This document shows positions 33,374-41,514 of a stretch of DNA of 64,000 nucleotides, in pieces (the stretch's first letter is position 1; each line of letters begins with the position of its first letter). Where the stretch lies: contig CALUVW010000001.1 in the NCBI GenBank assembly GCA_944324315.1, positions 62,001 to 126,000 on the forward strand, given 5' to 3'. Below the pieces are notes generated by a model. The model saw only the letters and a list, made by a program, of their open reading frames with translations, was not told the origin of the DNA and made no database searches. Position numbers and translations under genes: made by a program. The stretch is from Candidatus Gastranaerophilales bacterium (GTDB taxonomy: Bacteria; Cyanobacteriota; Vampirovibrionia; Gastranaerophilales; Gastranaerophilaceae).

Positions 33374-34993
33374 CTAATCTTTATCTACTTTTGCCAGCAA
33401 TTCGTCACAAGCGTATATATCGAACTTTGTCTGGCTGAGCATCATTGTTTCAGCTATCAAAAGAGCTGTAGGAACAAGTGCAGCTACCAAACTTAAAAAT
33501 ATACCCTGCATATCTCCGCCGATTTCTGTCATAAAATAAGATACGTTCATTGCAAATTCAATAAATATAATTGCACAGGCAATAGCAAGCGAACGATTTT
33601 TTTCAGAATTTAATCTTCTGACACCTTCCAGCCCGTATATCGTAACTCCATGGTGCTGGTAGTCAGAAAATCCGTCCTGTTTTATTACCTGTGAGCCCTG
33701 AACTTTTTTCGTACAGAAAAATGCATTTACAAAAGAGAAAAACGCAAAAATAATCAAAAACGTCGCAAGTGTTAAAAACACAGGGCTTATTCTCAAACCT
33801 GAAATTCTTACCCATCCTGCCGCTTCGGGAAAACACATAGCAAGAGTATTTGAAACACCGTATGCAAGAAATGGCGCTGTTAATATACCAACAACTGTTT
33901 CACCCACAGATTTAAGCTGAAGGTTAAACATTTTATCTTTTATATATTGCAGTTTTGAATTACTTAAGCTGTTAATGTATCTTTCAATCCACTGTCTGTA
34001 AGACTTAATGACACTTTCAAAATCTTCTCTATATTCGTATTTGTCAAGAGTCATTGTCCATTCTACACCGTTGCATTTGAAATATCCGCAGCTTATTGCA
34101 AGAACAGCCATTATACCAGAGAAAAAGAATGATATAAATATCGCAAAAGTCATAAAATCATTCAAATTCATATAATAAACAAGATTTACAACATAAACTC
34201 CAAGTACAAATATCAATGAAAAAATAAGCATAAAACTCTGACCGAGCTTTGCAGACTTTGACATTTCTTTTTGAATATTACTTTGAAGATACAGGTAAAT
34301 ACCCTGTTTCAATAACAGACAAATTCCATAAATCAAAATGGTATATACACCCCAGACTTTAATATTTGTCGGCAGATGAAGAAAATTTGCAGACTCTTTT
34401 ATTTCAAGCCCCATGAGGTAATTTGATACACCGAATGCACAAACCATTGCACTTAAAAACATTGCAATATGGAGGAAAATACTTGTTTTTGAATTGGTTG
34501 AAAGTTTTTGTTTCAAATCATTTATATGGAATGCAACCTGTTTAATTATAGCAACACGTGCATTTTCAAGATCTTCCTTCTGTTTTTCAAGCTTAACTTT
34601 AGTAACCGCATTAACATCTTTCCCGTAAAGCCCTTTTATATCATCTTCTGTCAAATCTTCCTTACCGATAGATGTAATTGTTTTTGAATGAACTTGCTGC
34701 GCAGCTTCTTCAATCAGCCTTACGCTTACAAACTCATCTGTACCGCCAAACATAAGCTTGCATACATTTCTTACTTCGACTCTTTTTATAGGCTGCCCTT
34801 TAAAAAGGACTTTATCACTTTGAAAAGTATTGATTATTAAACATTTATTTTCAACAGCATTATACTGAAGCGTCAATAATATGTCGAAATTCAGTTTTAA
34901 AATAACGTCGCAATTAGCATTTGTGCCGATATTTATTACATCTTTATTTTTAAATACTTTTTCACCCTGTGATGTTGATATAACTATTGTCAT
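33374..34993 (-). CDS. FHA-like domain protein with multiple membrane helices
   Basis: 539 residues. The first 90 residues look like a degenerate FHA beta sandwich (KDVINIGTNANCDVIL; LFKGQPIKRVEVRNVCKLMFGG), although the usual phosphothreonine-binding Ser/His pair is not obvious. A charged helical linker (110-165) leads to about eight membrane segments in two groups (about 170-300 and 380-530) split by a cytosolic helical loop (DKYEYREDFESVIKSYRQW). Overall family not recognised. The product starts 31 bp behind the VWA gene and 2 bp before the TonB-like gene, so the three are co-expressed. Confidence 0.65.
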   Translation of the reverse strand: MTIVISTSQGEKVFKNKDVINIGTNANCDVILKLNFDILLTLQYNAVENKCLIINTFQSDKVLFKGQPIKRVEVRNVCKLMFGGTDEFVSVRLIEEAAQQVHSKTITSIGKEDLTEDDIKGLYGKDVNAVTKVKLEKQKEDLENARVAIIKQVAFHINDLKQKLSTNSKTSIFLHIAMFLSAMVCAFGVSNYLMGLEIKESANFLHLPTNIKVWGVYTILIYGICLLLKQGIYLYLQSNIQKEMSKSAKLGQSFMLIFSLIFVLGVYVVNLVYYMNLNDFMTFAIFISFFFSGIMAVLAISCGYFKCNGVEWTMTLDKYEYREDFESVIKSYRQWIERYINSLSNSKLQYIKDKMFNLQLKSVGETVVGILTAPFLAYGVSNTLAMCFPEAAGWVRISGLRISPVFLTLATFLIIFAFFSFVNAFFCTKKVQGSQVIKQDGFSDYQHHGVTIYGLEGVRRLNSEKNRSLAIACAIIFIEFAMNVSYFMTEIGGDMQGIFLSLVAALVPTALLIAETMMLSQTKFDIYACDELLAKVDKD

Positions 34994-35024
34994 TAATTAC
35001 CTCTTAAATTCTTAAACTTTTTAA

Positions 35025-35699
35025 TTATCTTCCTAATGCATGAAGAAATCTTCTTATAGACTTGTCAATATTTTGTTCGGGAGAGACTATAAGGTGTTTT
35101 TCTCCAAGAACAGGAGTTAATTTTTCTTTTACAAGATCAAGTTTTGCCGGATGCGCATCCAAAAACATCATAGAAATATCAGGTGCATATTGTTTTACAT
35201 TTTTCACATTTTGCGGCAAAGTATTCCAGTTTATCTGTTTTTCTATTGCACCCTCATTTTCAAGATCTCCTATTACAACAACAGCCGGAATGTATCCGTT
35301 CTTTTTCATAGTCAAAGCATGTGAAAAAGCTTTTTTCAAACCAACACCGTAAGCCGTTCCGTAATCTTTTTCGTCATATTTTGTAAAGGCATCCATTGAT
35401 TTTGTAATTGTGCTTCCGTTCATCGGTCCGCCTTCATATATCAAATAGGCATCCTCAGAAACTCTTAGAATTTTCACCTGATCTTCTGGGTCTAACAGAT
35501 TACATATTTGACGCAATACCTTTTTCTGTTCAGGGAGCCGTTTTTGGTTTGACGCAGATGAATCAATTACAAAAATAACAGCTGCAGGATGAAAATCATC
35601 AACCTTTATCTGTTTTAATCCTGCCCAAATAAATTTTAGTGCAACCGATAATACAAGTATTAATAATCCTAATGTAACTAATCTTTTATTCAACTTCAT
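35025..35699 (-). CDS. Membrane-anchored von Willebrand factor A-domain protein
   Basis: 224 residues. An N-terminal membrane helix (about 8-27) is followed by a VWA domain: VIFVIDSSAS (42-50) is the MIDAS DxSxS metal site, a TITKSMDAFTKY segment may supply the MIDAS Thr, and VVVIGDLENEGA resembles the third MIDAS loop. VWA domains bind protein partners through a metal ion. First gene of the six-gene operon; its upstream region contains no clear promoter by eye. Confidence 0.82.
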   Translation of the reverse strand: MKLNKRLVTLGLLILVLSVALKFIWAGLKQIKVDDFHPAAVIFVIDSSASNQKRLPEQKKVLRQICNLLDPEDQVKILRVSEDAYLIYEGGPMNGSTITKSMDAFTKYDEKDYGTAYGVGLKKAFSHALTMKKNGYIPAVVVIGDLENEGAIEKQINWNTLPQNVKNVKQYAPDISMMFLDAHPAKLDLVKEKLTPVLGEKHLIVSPEQNIDKSIRRFLHALGR

Positions 35700-35838
35700 T
35701 ATTGTACCTGAATAGACTATTTTTTATCTTAAGAATAATATATCATACTTTGATTGTTACTGCAACATCATACTAAAGTTAAAAATTATTTGTAATAACA
35801 CTTTATCCGTGCTTTTTGTTTATATTATAATAAATTAT

Positions 35839-36939
35839 ATGGAAAATAAGAAGAGAAAAATAAGCATCATAGGTTCTACAGGATCTATCGGAACTCAGGC
35901 TCTGGAAGTTATTGAAAAATTAAGAGATAAGTTTGAAATTATTGCACTTGCAGGGGGGCACAACAAAGAGCTTTTGCAAAAACAGGCTGAAAAATTTAAT
36001 CCCAAATACACTTGTCTTGGAGAAGAAGGTCTGGAAAAAATTTGTTCTGACAAAGAAAATGATATAATACTTGTTGCCTGCTCGGGAAAAATCGGGCTTA
36101 AACCTACTTTAACCGCTATAAAAAACGGTATTGATATTGCACTTGCGAATAAAGAAACTCTTGTTATGGCAGGAGATATCGTAATGAATGAAGCAAAAAA
36201 ATACGGTGTTAATATTATTCCCGTAGACAGTGAACACTGCGCAATTCACCAGTGTATAAAAGATATTAATCAGGTTGATAAATTAATTATTACGGCTTCT
36301 GGCGGTCCTTTCCTTCACAAATCAGTTGAAGATATGAAAAATGCAACGGTTGAACAAACCCTGGCGCATCCGCGCTGGAATATGGGTAAAAAAATTACGG
36401 TTGACAGCGCCACTTTAATGAACAAAGGTCTTGAAATTATTGAAGCTCATCATTTATTCGGGTTTGACTATGATAACATTGATGTAGTTGTACACCCACA
36501 GAGTATTGTACATTCTGCAATAGAATACGTGGACGGAAGTGTAATCGCACAGTTAGGACTTCCGAGCATGCATATACCTATTCAGTACGCAATTACTTAT
36601 CCTGAAAGATTTGCAGGTATTAAATCAAAAAGCTTCAGTTTCTCAGATATTGCAAGGCTGGATTTTGAAAAACCTGATTACGAAAAATTCCCCACCGTAA
36701 AACTTGCATACAAAATGGGAAAACTTGGCGGTACTGCAACTGCTTGTATGAATGCTGCAAATGAAGAAGCAGTATTTGCTTTCCTTGACGGCAAAATAAA
36801 ACTTTACAATATATATGAAATTACAAAGAAAATGTGCGATGAACATGAAGTTATAAACAATCCTACAATAGATGAAATTTTCGCAGTTGATAAACAAATC
36901 CGCCAAAAAACAAAAAATTATATTGCAGGATTAAAATAA
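35839..36939 (+). CDS. dxr: 1-deoxy-D-xylulose 5-phosphate reductoisomerase
   Basis: 366 residues, second step of the MEP isoprenoid pathway (DXP to MEP, NADPH-dependent). GSTGSIGTQ is the NADPH motif; VDSEHCAIHQC holds the metal ligands; ASGGPFL and HPRWNMGKKITVDSATLMNKGLE are the substrate-binding signatures. The start at 35839 is preferred to the in-frame 35809 because the protein family begins just before KISIIGSTGS. There is no Shine-Dalgarno; TATAAT (35826-35831) lies seven bases before the ATG, implying a leaderless mRNA. ispE is at 54010. Confidence 0.96.
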   Translation: MENKKRKISIIGSTGSIGTQALEVIEKLRDKFEIIALAGGHNKELLQKQAEKFNPKYTCLGEEGLEKICSDKENDIILVACSGKIGLKPTLTAIKNGIDIALANKETLVMAGDIVMNEAKKYGVNIIPVDSEHCAIHQCIKDINQVDKLIITASGGPFLHKSVEDMKNATVEQTLAHPRWNMGKKITVDSATLMNKGLEIIEAHHLFGFDYDNIDVVVHPQSIVHSAIEYVDGSVIAQLGLPSMHIPIQYAITYPERFAGIKSKSFSFSDIARLDFEKPDYEKFPTVKLAYKMGKLGGTATACMNAANEEAVFAFLDGKIKLYNIYEITKKMCDEHEVINNPTIDEIFAVDKQIRQKTKNYIAGLK

Positions 36940-36972
36940 AAAAAAGATATGGAAACTGAAATTTCCATATCT
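36938..36972 (-). terminator. Terminator for the reverse-strand gene at 37015
   Basis: AGATATGGAAA / TTTCCATATCT stem with a 6-base loop; on the reverse strand it is followed by eight T. It overlaps the dxr stop codon. Confidence 0.8.
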
Positions 36973-37014
36973 CGGTGTGATTTGTTCAATTAACATTTTT
37001 TGAGAATATTAAAT

Positions 37015-37461
37015 TTAATACCACCAGAAACGATTGTATCCCGGATGTACATGCAAATATTTATCTGTACATATAAAAGCATAAGATTCATAAGCTCTTG
37101 AACCGGGATTATTTATTCCGAACCATTGTTTGCCGACTTTTCTGCCTGAAACAACTTTGTTATCATTAGCATCAAGTCCCGTATATGAAATTGTTTTAGC
37201 ATAATTTGATCTGCAATCAATGTAAGAAGATGTTGTCAGTGTCCAAATTTCTCTTCCGTAAGCCTTGTCTAAAGGTACACTTTTTGCAAGATATTTTGTT
37301 GTATAATTATATGCTCCGTAAGTCGAAGCAGGTCTTATACTATCAACATCAATATAATGTCCCTCTCCTATCTGAATCCAATTTTTTGCAAATACAGGAA
37401 CTGAAGTCATTGCAATAAGAGCAAACACCAAAAAAGCTTTAACGCAACTGTTCTTTTTCAT
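37015..37461 (-). CDS. Secreted protein resembling surface-adhesin E domain
   Basis: 148 residues from ATG 37461 (AAGGA nine bases upstream; the ATG three codons earlier abuts that site). Signal peptide with cleavage after VFA. The mature part (NWIQIGEGHYIDVDSIRP..., RSNYAKTISYTGLDANDNKVVSG) has the layout of small periplasmic proteins of the Adhesin_E type: an early 'W-I-x-I' strand, 'IDVDSI', and a pair of Cys (CRSNYA; FICTDKY) that may form a disulfide. Function unknown. Divergent from an XRE regulator across an operator-rich region. Confidence 0.65.
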   Translation of the reverse strand: MKKNSCVKAFLVFALIAMTSVPVFAKNWIQIGEGHYIDVDSIRPASTYGAYNYTTKYLAKSVPLDKAYGREIWTLTTSSYIDCRSNYAKTISYTGLDANDNKVVSGRKVGKQWFGINNPGSRAYESYAFICTDKYLHVHPGYNRFWWY

Positions 37462-37511
37462 AAAAACCATTCCTTTCTTATTTCACGTTAAAAAATTATA
37501 TAACAGGTATA

Positions 37512-37603
37512 GTTTAATATATTAAATGTATTATGTCAATAGGTTTAATATATAGATTTATAGATTTGGTATATTTGAAATTCAATAAATCCAAAAATAT
37601 AAT
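37512..37603. promoter_or_regulatory. Promoter and operator-like repeats for the XRE gene
   Basis: TTGAAA (37575-37580), 17-bp spacer and TATAAT (37598-37603) form a canonical promoter towards 37622. Upstream, GTTTAATATAT occurs at 37512 and 37543, 31 bp (three turns) apart, the first copy inside the palindrome TTTAATATATTAAA (37513-37526). These sit between the divergent secreted-protein and regulator genes. Confidence 0.65.
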
Positions 37604-37621
37604 TTTATTAACAGAAAAACC

Positions 37622-37948
37622 ATGAAAACAGAAATTAACAAAAAATTAGGGAAACGCATTCAATATTTACGGTTACAAAGAGGATTAAGTCAGGAAAAAC
37701 TCGCCGAAGCAATTGATATAGCAACTACATCATTGAGTTATGTTGAAACCGGAAGAGGATTCATGACACTTGTGACGCTTGAAAAATTGGCAAAAGTTCT
37801 TAATGTGGAATTGTACGAAATCTTTAAGTTTTCAAGTATGACAACAAATGAAGAAATGTATAATTATATAATTTCAAAACTCGATATTATAAAAAATGAT
37901 GATGAAAAAATAAAAATGGTCTACAATCTGTTCAAAAATCTATTATAA
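37622..37948 (+). CDS. XRE-family transcriptional regulator
   Basis: 108 residues. A complete Cro/CI-type HTH (LGKRIQYLRLQRGLSQEKLAEAIDIATTSLSYVETGRG..., residues 6-65) is followed by a helical C-terminal tail (residues 75-108) that may dimerise. The truncated gene at 31077 has the same plan. It probably regulates itself and the divergent secreted-protein gene through the repeats at 37512-37554. No Shine-Dalgarno is evident. Confidence 0.9.
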   Translation: MKTEINKKLGKRIQYLRLQRGLSQEKLAEAIDIATTSLSYVETGRGFMTLVTLEKLAKVLNVELYEIFKFSSMTTNEEMYNYIISKLDIIKNDDEKIKMVYNLFKNLL

Positions 37949-38059
37949 ACTCTATCATATTATTTTATACATAATGAAATAAGTTTTTATAATATTTTTG
38001 TACTATAATATTTATACAGAAAAATATTACAGTCGGATTAAGGGAGATATAATAAAATT

Positions 38060-39013
38060 ATGGGAAAAAACAGAATAGGAATTGATGTAGGCGGAACTAA
38101 CGTTAAAATTGCTCTTGTTAACGACAAAGGTGAAATTAAATATTCAAACTCTGTTCCGACACGCGCGGAAATGGGTTATGAATATACTGTTAACAATATA
38201 AAACAGGCTATTCATGATTTATTAAAAGAGACTAAATTGTCTACAAAAGATATTGAAGGTATCGGTTTTGGATTTCCCGGACAGGTTGATTACAAAGCAG
38301 GTATTGTAAGAAATGCTCCTAATATTCCCGGCTGGGTTGAAGTACCGATTGCAAAATTGATTGAGGATGAATTTAATATACCTACACGTGTTGACAACGA
38401 CGTTAGATGTGCAGCGTTGGGAGAACTCAATTACGGAGCCGGAAAAGGTTGCGAAAATCTTATCTGCATAACAGTAGGTACAGGTATAGGCTCAGGGCTT
38501 ATCGTAAACGGAAAACTTGTCAGAGGAGCCTCAAATGCGGCAGGAGAAATCGGGCATATAAAACTCCAGATGCATGACGGGCCTTTATGCGGCTGCGGTG
38601 ATACCGGATGTTTGGAAGCTTTTGCATCAGGTCCTTCAATCGTCGCTATGGCAAACGATTACATAAAAGGAGGCAAATCCGCAAAATTCCGCGAAATGGC
38701 AGAAGGCAGCGCAATTACTCCATTTATTGTCTGTGAAGCGGCAAAAGCAGGCGATCCTGTTGCTCAAAGAATTTTTACAATTATGGGTGAATACATAGGA
38801 ATAGGCATGGCAAGTGTTGTTAACCTTTTAAATCCTGAAAAAATTATTGTCGGCGGCGGAGTTGCAGACGCAGGAGATTTCTTGCTTACACCGCTAAAAG
38901 AAACTCTTTTGAAACGTGCAATGAAAGTTGCCGGTTCTGTTGTGGAAGTGGTTCCGGCACAACTAGGAAATACGGCAGGCGTTATCGGCGCAAGCTTATT
39001 GATTGAAAGCTAA
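38060..39013 (+). CDS. ROK-family sugar kinase (glucokinase-like)
   Basis: 317 residues. IGIDVGGTNVKIALV is the ATP phosphate-binding motif, VDNDVRCAALGE holds the catalytic Asp, TVGTGIGSGLIV is phosphate 2, and the ROK zinc motif is CGCGDTGCLEAFASG. Bacterial ROK members of this length usually phosphorylate glucose; fructose or N-acetylmannosamine cannot be ruled out. A GGGAGA site is upstream. A monocistronic gene ending before an intergenic repeat. Confidence 0.9.
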   Translation: MGKNRIGIDVGGTNVKIALVNDKGEIKYSNSVPTRAEMGYEYTVNNIKQAIHDLLKETKLSTKDIEGIGFGFPGQVDYKAGIVRNAPNIPGWVEVPIAKLIEDEFNIPTRVDNDVRCAALGELNYGAGKGCENLICITVGTGIGSGLIVNGKLVRGASNAAGEIGHIKLQMHDGPLCGCGDTGCLEAFASGPSIVAMANDYIKGGKSAKFREMAEGSAITPFIVCEAAKAGDPVAQRIFTIMGEYIGIGMASVVNLLNPEKIIVGGGVADAGDFLLTPLKETLLKRAMKVAGSVVEVVPAQLGNTAGVIGASLLIES

Positions 39014-39036
39014 AAGTGAAAAATCTTTTTTTCTTT

Positions 39037-39096
39037 TGTCATCCTGAATTTATTTCAGGATCTCACATAGATTCTGAACCAGGTTCAGAATGACGT
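39037..39096. repeat. Compound intergenic repeat, GTCATCCTGAA family
   Basis: GTCATCCTGAATTTATTTCAGGATCT followed by ATTCTGAACCAGGTTCAGAATGAC: two hairpins in tandem, and their outer GTCAT/ATGAC ends also pair. Same family as 3318 and 15205. Confidence 0.75.
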
Positions 39097-39124
39097 AGTT
39101 GGCAAAAAATAAAAAATAAATTAT

Positions 39125-40081
39125 ATGGCAATATACTTTTTTTACGGCGAAGAAGATTATAATATCGAACAGGAAATCGGGAAACTCAAAAAAGGACTCG
39201 ATAAAAATTTTCTTGAAATGTCTTTCAAAACTTATGACAATCCGAAATTCCCCGATTTAATATCTATCCTTCGTTCACAGCCGATGATGTTCGGAAAGAT
39301 GCTCATTGTAATCAATTGTCTTGATTATTTTTCCAAAACTTTTGAAGATAAAGAGATTAAAGAAATAGAATCAGCTCTTGAAGGGAACAGTGAAAACCTT
39401 GATATAGTCTTTGCTGCACAGCTTCCAAGAAATGAAGGCAAAAAACTTGACAGCCGTAAAAAATTTTTCAAACTTCTGAAAAAATATAATGCAATCGAAT
39501 GTGCTGTTATTCCGACTTATAAAACAGCAGAGCTTGAAAGCTGGATTATTAAACAAGGCAAGTCTAAAGGGATAAAGCTTGATAAAAATGCCCTTACTGC
39601 AATAATTTCTCAGATTGGCAATAATCTCCGCCAGATAGACAGTGAACTTGATAAACTCAAACTTTTCGCCTACCCGAAAGATATTGTGACTTCTGATATG
39701 GTTCGTGAAATTTGTATTTCTAATGAAGATTTGTTTGCTTTTTCGGATTTTTTAATGGAAAACCAAAAGGACAGAGCGCTCCTGGAATATCGAAAACTTC
39801 TCGATACAAGATACCCGCTTGAAATTTTGTCTACATTACAGACAATGCTCAGACGCTGGATAATTCTTAAAGCAAAATCGCAAAGTGCAACGCCGATGGA
39901 ACTTTCCAGAATGACAGGTATGCATGAATATGTTGTCAAATTAACCTTGCAGAAACTGAAAAAAAATAATTTAAAAGATTTAGTCAAGCTAAAAGAAAAT
40001 TTGACAGATGCGGAATACAGGATTAAATCAGGACTAGCGCTTGACGTTGAAAAAGAGGTGGAAAATGCACTCTTTAGATGA
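39125..40081 (+). CDS. holA: DNA polymerase III delta subunit
   Basis: 318 residues. FFYGEEDYNIEQEIGKL opens the AAA-like domain, DIVFAAQLPRNEGKKLDSRKKFFKLLKKY and LESWIIKQGKSKGIKLDKNAL are typical HolA segments, and the C-terminal helical collar contains LLDTRYPLEILSTLQTMLRRW. Delta opens the beta clamp within the clamp loader. It overlaps holB, the partner delta' subunit. No Shine-Dalgarno is apparent at the ATG. Confidence 0.92.
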   Translation: MAIYFFYGEEDYNIEQEIGKLKKGLDKNFLEMSFKTYDNPKFPDLISILRSQPMMFGKMLIVINCLDYFSKTFEDKEIKEIESALEGNSENLDIVFAAQLPRNEGKKLDSRKKFFKLLKKYNAIECAVIPTYKTAELESWIIKQGKSKGIKLDKNALTAIISQIGNNLRQIDSELDKLKLFAYPKDIVTSDMVREICISNEDLFAFSDFLMENQKDRALLEYRKLLDTRYPLEILSTLQTMLRRWIILKAKSQSATPMELSRMTGMHEYVVKLTLQKLKKNNLKDLVKLKENLTDAEYRIKSGLALDVEKEVENALFR

Positions 40082-40925
40082 ACAATATCCATTTTTAATG
40101 AAATATTTTAATAACGGAATATCTTCACAAAGCCGTCAAATAGCACATTGTATTCTGTTTTACGGATCCGATATTCAATCACAGTACGATTTAGCACTGG
40201 AAATTGCAAGAATGCTAAACTGTACCGGAGACCATACAAAAACTTGCCAATGCCTTAATTGCCGGTGGATAAGAGAAAATAATCATCCGGCTGTTTTAAC
40301 AATCTCAAAAGTTGATAACAAACCTTCTGATGATACATCCAAAACAGTTATTTCAATTGATCAGGCAAGAATGATTAAAAACGATTTACTTGTAACTTCA
40401 GATTACCATAGGGTTTTAATATTTTGCGATAAAGACAAAGAAGGAAACGTTCAGGGACTTAATCAGCAGAATTTTCAGGCTGATGCTGCAAACGCTTTAT
40501 TAAAAACTTTTGAAGAACCGCCTTCTAACACAACATTTATATTTCTTACAAAAGACAAATCCGATATGATTACAACAGTTGTTTCCCGTGCACAGTGCTT
40601 TTATGTACCGTCCATGAAAGATGAGAACAGAGATTTTTCGCTTGTAAAAGATGCTATGGACGGATATCTGGAACTTAATCGTGATGAAGTTCTTGATTTT
40701 AATGACAAAATTCTTGATATCGCAAAAATGGTTGAGCCTTTGGAAGTTTTTACCCAGATGCAGAATTATATAGAAGCACTTTTAAAATCAAATCTTGATA
40801 ATTTATCTTTAAAGGTAAAATTGATTTCCGATATCAAATCTGTTGAGACTGCTAAAAAAGAATATCGTCTGAATATGAATATTCAAACGATAATTGAAAC
40901 ACTGAGCTTCAAGTTAATATTATAA
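40065..40925 (+). CDS. holB: DNA polymerase III delta' subunit
   Basis: 286 residues from ATG 40065 (GAGG upstream), overlapping holA by 17 bp. CILFYGSDIQSQYDLALEIAR replaces the Walker A site, as delta' does not need ATP hydrolysis. The zinc module is CTGDHTKTCQCLNC. ANALLKTFEEPPSNTTFIFLT and VVSRAQCF are the sensor and SRC-like signatures. Clamp-loader component; coupled translation with holA fits its stoichiometry. Confidence 0.92.
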   Translation: MHSLDEQYPFLMKYFNNGISSQSRQIAHCILFYGSDIQSQYDLALEIARMLNCTGDHTKTCQCLNCRWIRENNHPAVLTISKVDNKPSDDTSKTVISIDQARMIKNDLLVTSDYHRVLIFCDKDKEGNVQGLNQQNFQADAANALLKTFEEPPSNTTFIFLTKDKSDMITTVVSRAQCFYVPSMKDENRDFSLVKDAMDGYLELNRDEVLDFNDKILDIAKMVEPLEVFTQMQNYIEALLKSNLDNLSLKVKLISDIKSVETAKKEYRLNMNIQTIIETLSFKLIL

Positions 40926-40926
40926 T

Positions 40927-41145
40927 TCAGGAATTAAGAAGCTCATCTATCTTTTTTTCTTCAAACAGGTCATAAATTTTATTTATGTGTTCAGTCATTC
41001 TCTCTATAATAAGCCCTAAGTTTTGTACTTCATGATTTTCTTCATTAGCATCAACATAGGATTGTGCAAGTTCAAGCAAGCCCTTCATTTCATTAGCTGC
41101 AGTTTCAATAATTCCGACAGTTTCAAGATTTTGTTGATAATTCAT
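40927..41145 (-). CDS. Small helical protein of unknown function
   Basis: 72 residues from ATG 41145, which has GGAGG at the right distance. Acidic, two predicted amphipathic helices (VGIIETAANEMKGLLELAQSY; LGLIIERMTEHINKIYDLFEE). No membrane segment or Cys. Not recognised. It is divergent from the small HTH gene at 41258 and shares with it the operator-like repeats at 41195-41244. Confidence 0.65.
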   Translation of the reverse strand: MNYQQNLETVGIIETAANEMKGLLELAQSYVDANEENHEVQNLGLIIERMTEHINKIYDLFEEKKIDELLNS

Positions 41146-41194
41146 TTTCGTACCTCCAATATTAATATACATTAATTAAATCGGTGTGTAAATA

Positions 41195-41251
41195 ACCCAA
41201 ATGGGTATAAAATATACCGATTGGAAATTATACTTACCGAATGGCTATTAT
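41195..41251. promoter_or_regulatory. Three phased operator-like sites over a leaderless promoter
   Basis: ACCCAAATGGGT (41195-41206), ACCGATTGG (41216-41224) and ACCGAATGG (41236-41244) share ACC-N-A-NN-GG and begin about 20-21 bp apart. The third overlaps the spacer of the promoter whose -10 box TATTAT (41246-41251) lies six bases before ATG 41258. Confidence 0.65.
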
Positions 41252-41257
41252 ATTAGT

Positions 41258-41461
41258 ATGATAAAAAATATGTTAGCTGAGTATATGTTAGAAAAAGATG
41301 TCGAGAAACGGGATATTACAAAATTAACCAAAATCGACAGACATGTCTTAAACAGAATTTATAAAAAGAAAACTAAAAGCATAACTTTTGAAAATTTAAA
41401 CAAGCTTTGCTTCGCTCTTGACTGCACACCGAACGATCTGTTCAGGTATATACCTGACTAA
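41258..41461 (+). CDS. Small Cro/CI-type HTH regulator
   Basis: 67 residues from ATG 41258; an in-frame ATG at 41201 would add residues that overlap the operator sites and is rejected. The protein is one HTH domain: RDITKLTKIDRHVLNRIYKKKTKSITFENLNKLCFALDCTPNDLFRYIPD, the HTH_26 type. Position beside three phased sites indicates autoregulation and control of the divergent gene at 40927. Confidence 0.85.
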   Translation: MIKNMLAEYMLEKDVEKRDITKLTKIDRHVLNRIYKKKTKSITFENLNKLCFALDCTPNDLFRYIPD

Positions 41462-41479
41462 TTACTTATTTTAACAAAA

Positions 41480-41508
41480 TTGCTTTAATATTACCTCTCA
41501 AATATAAT
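41480..41508 (+). promoter_or_regulatory. Leaderless-type promoter of the sensor kinase
   Basis: TTGCTT (41480-41485), 17-bp spacer, TATAAT (41503-41508), then six bases (ATTGTT) to ATG 41515. No Shine-Dalgarno. Same geometry as the promoter at 25077. Confidence 0.7.
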
Positions 41509-41514
41509 ATTGTT

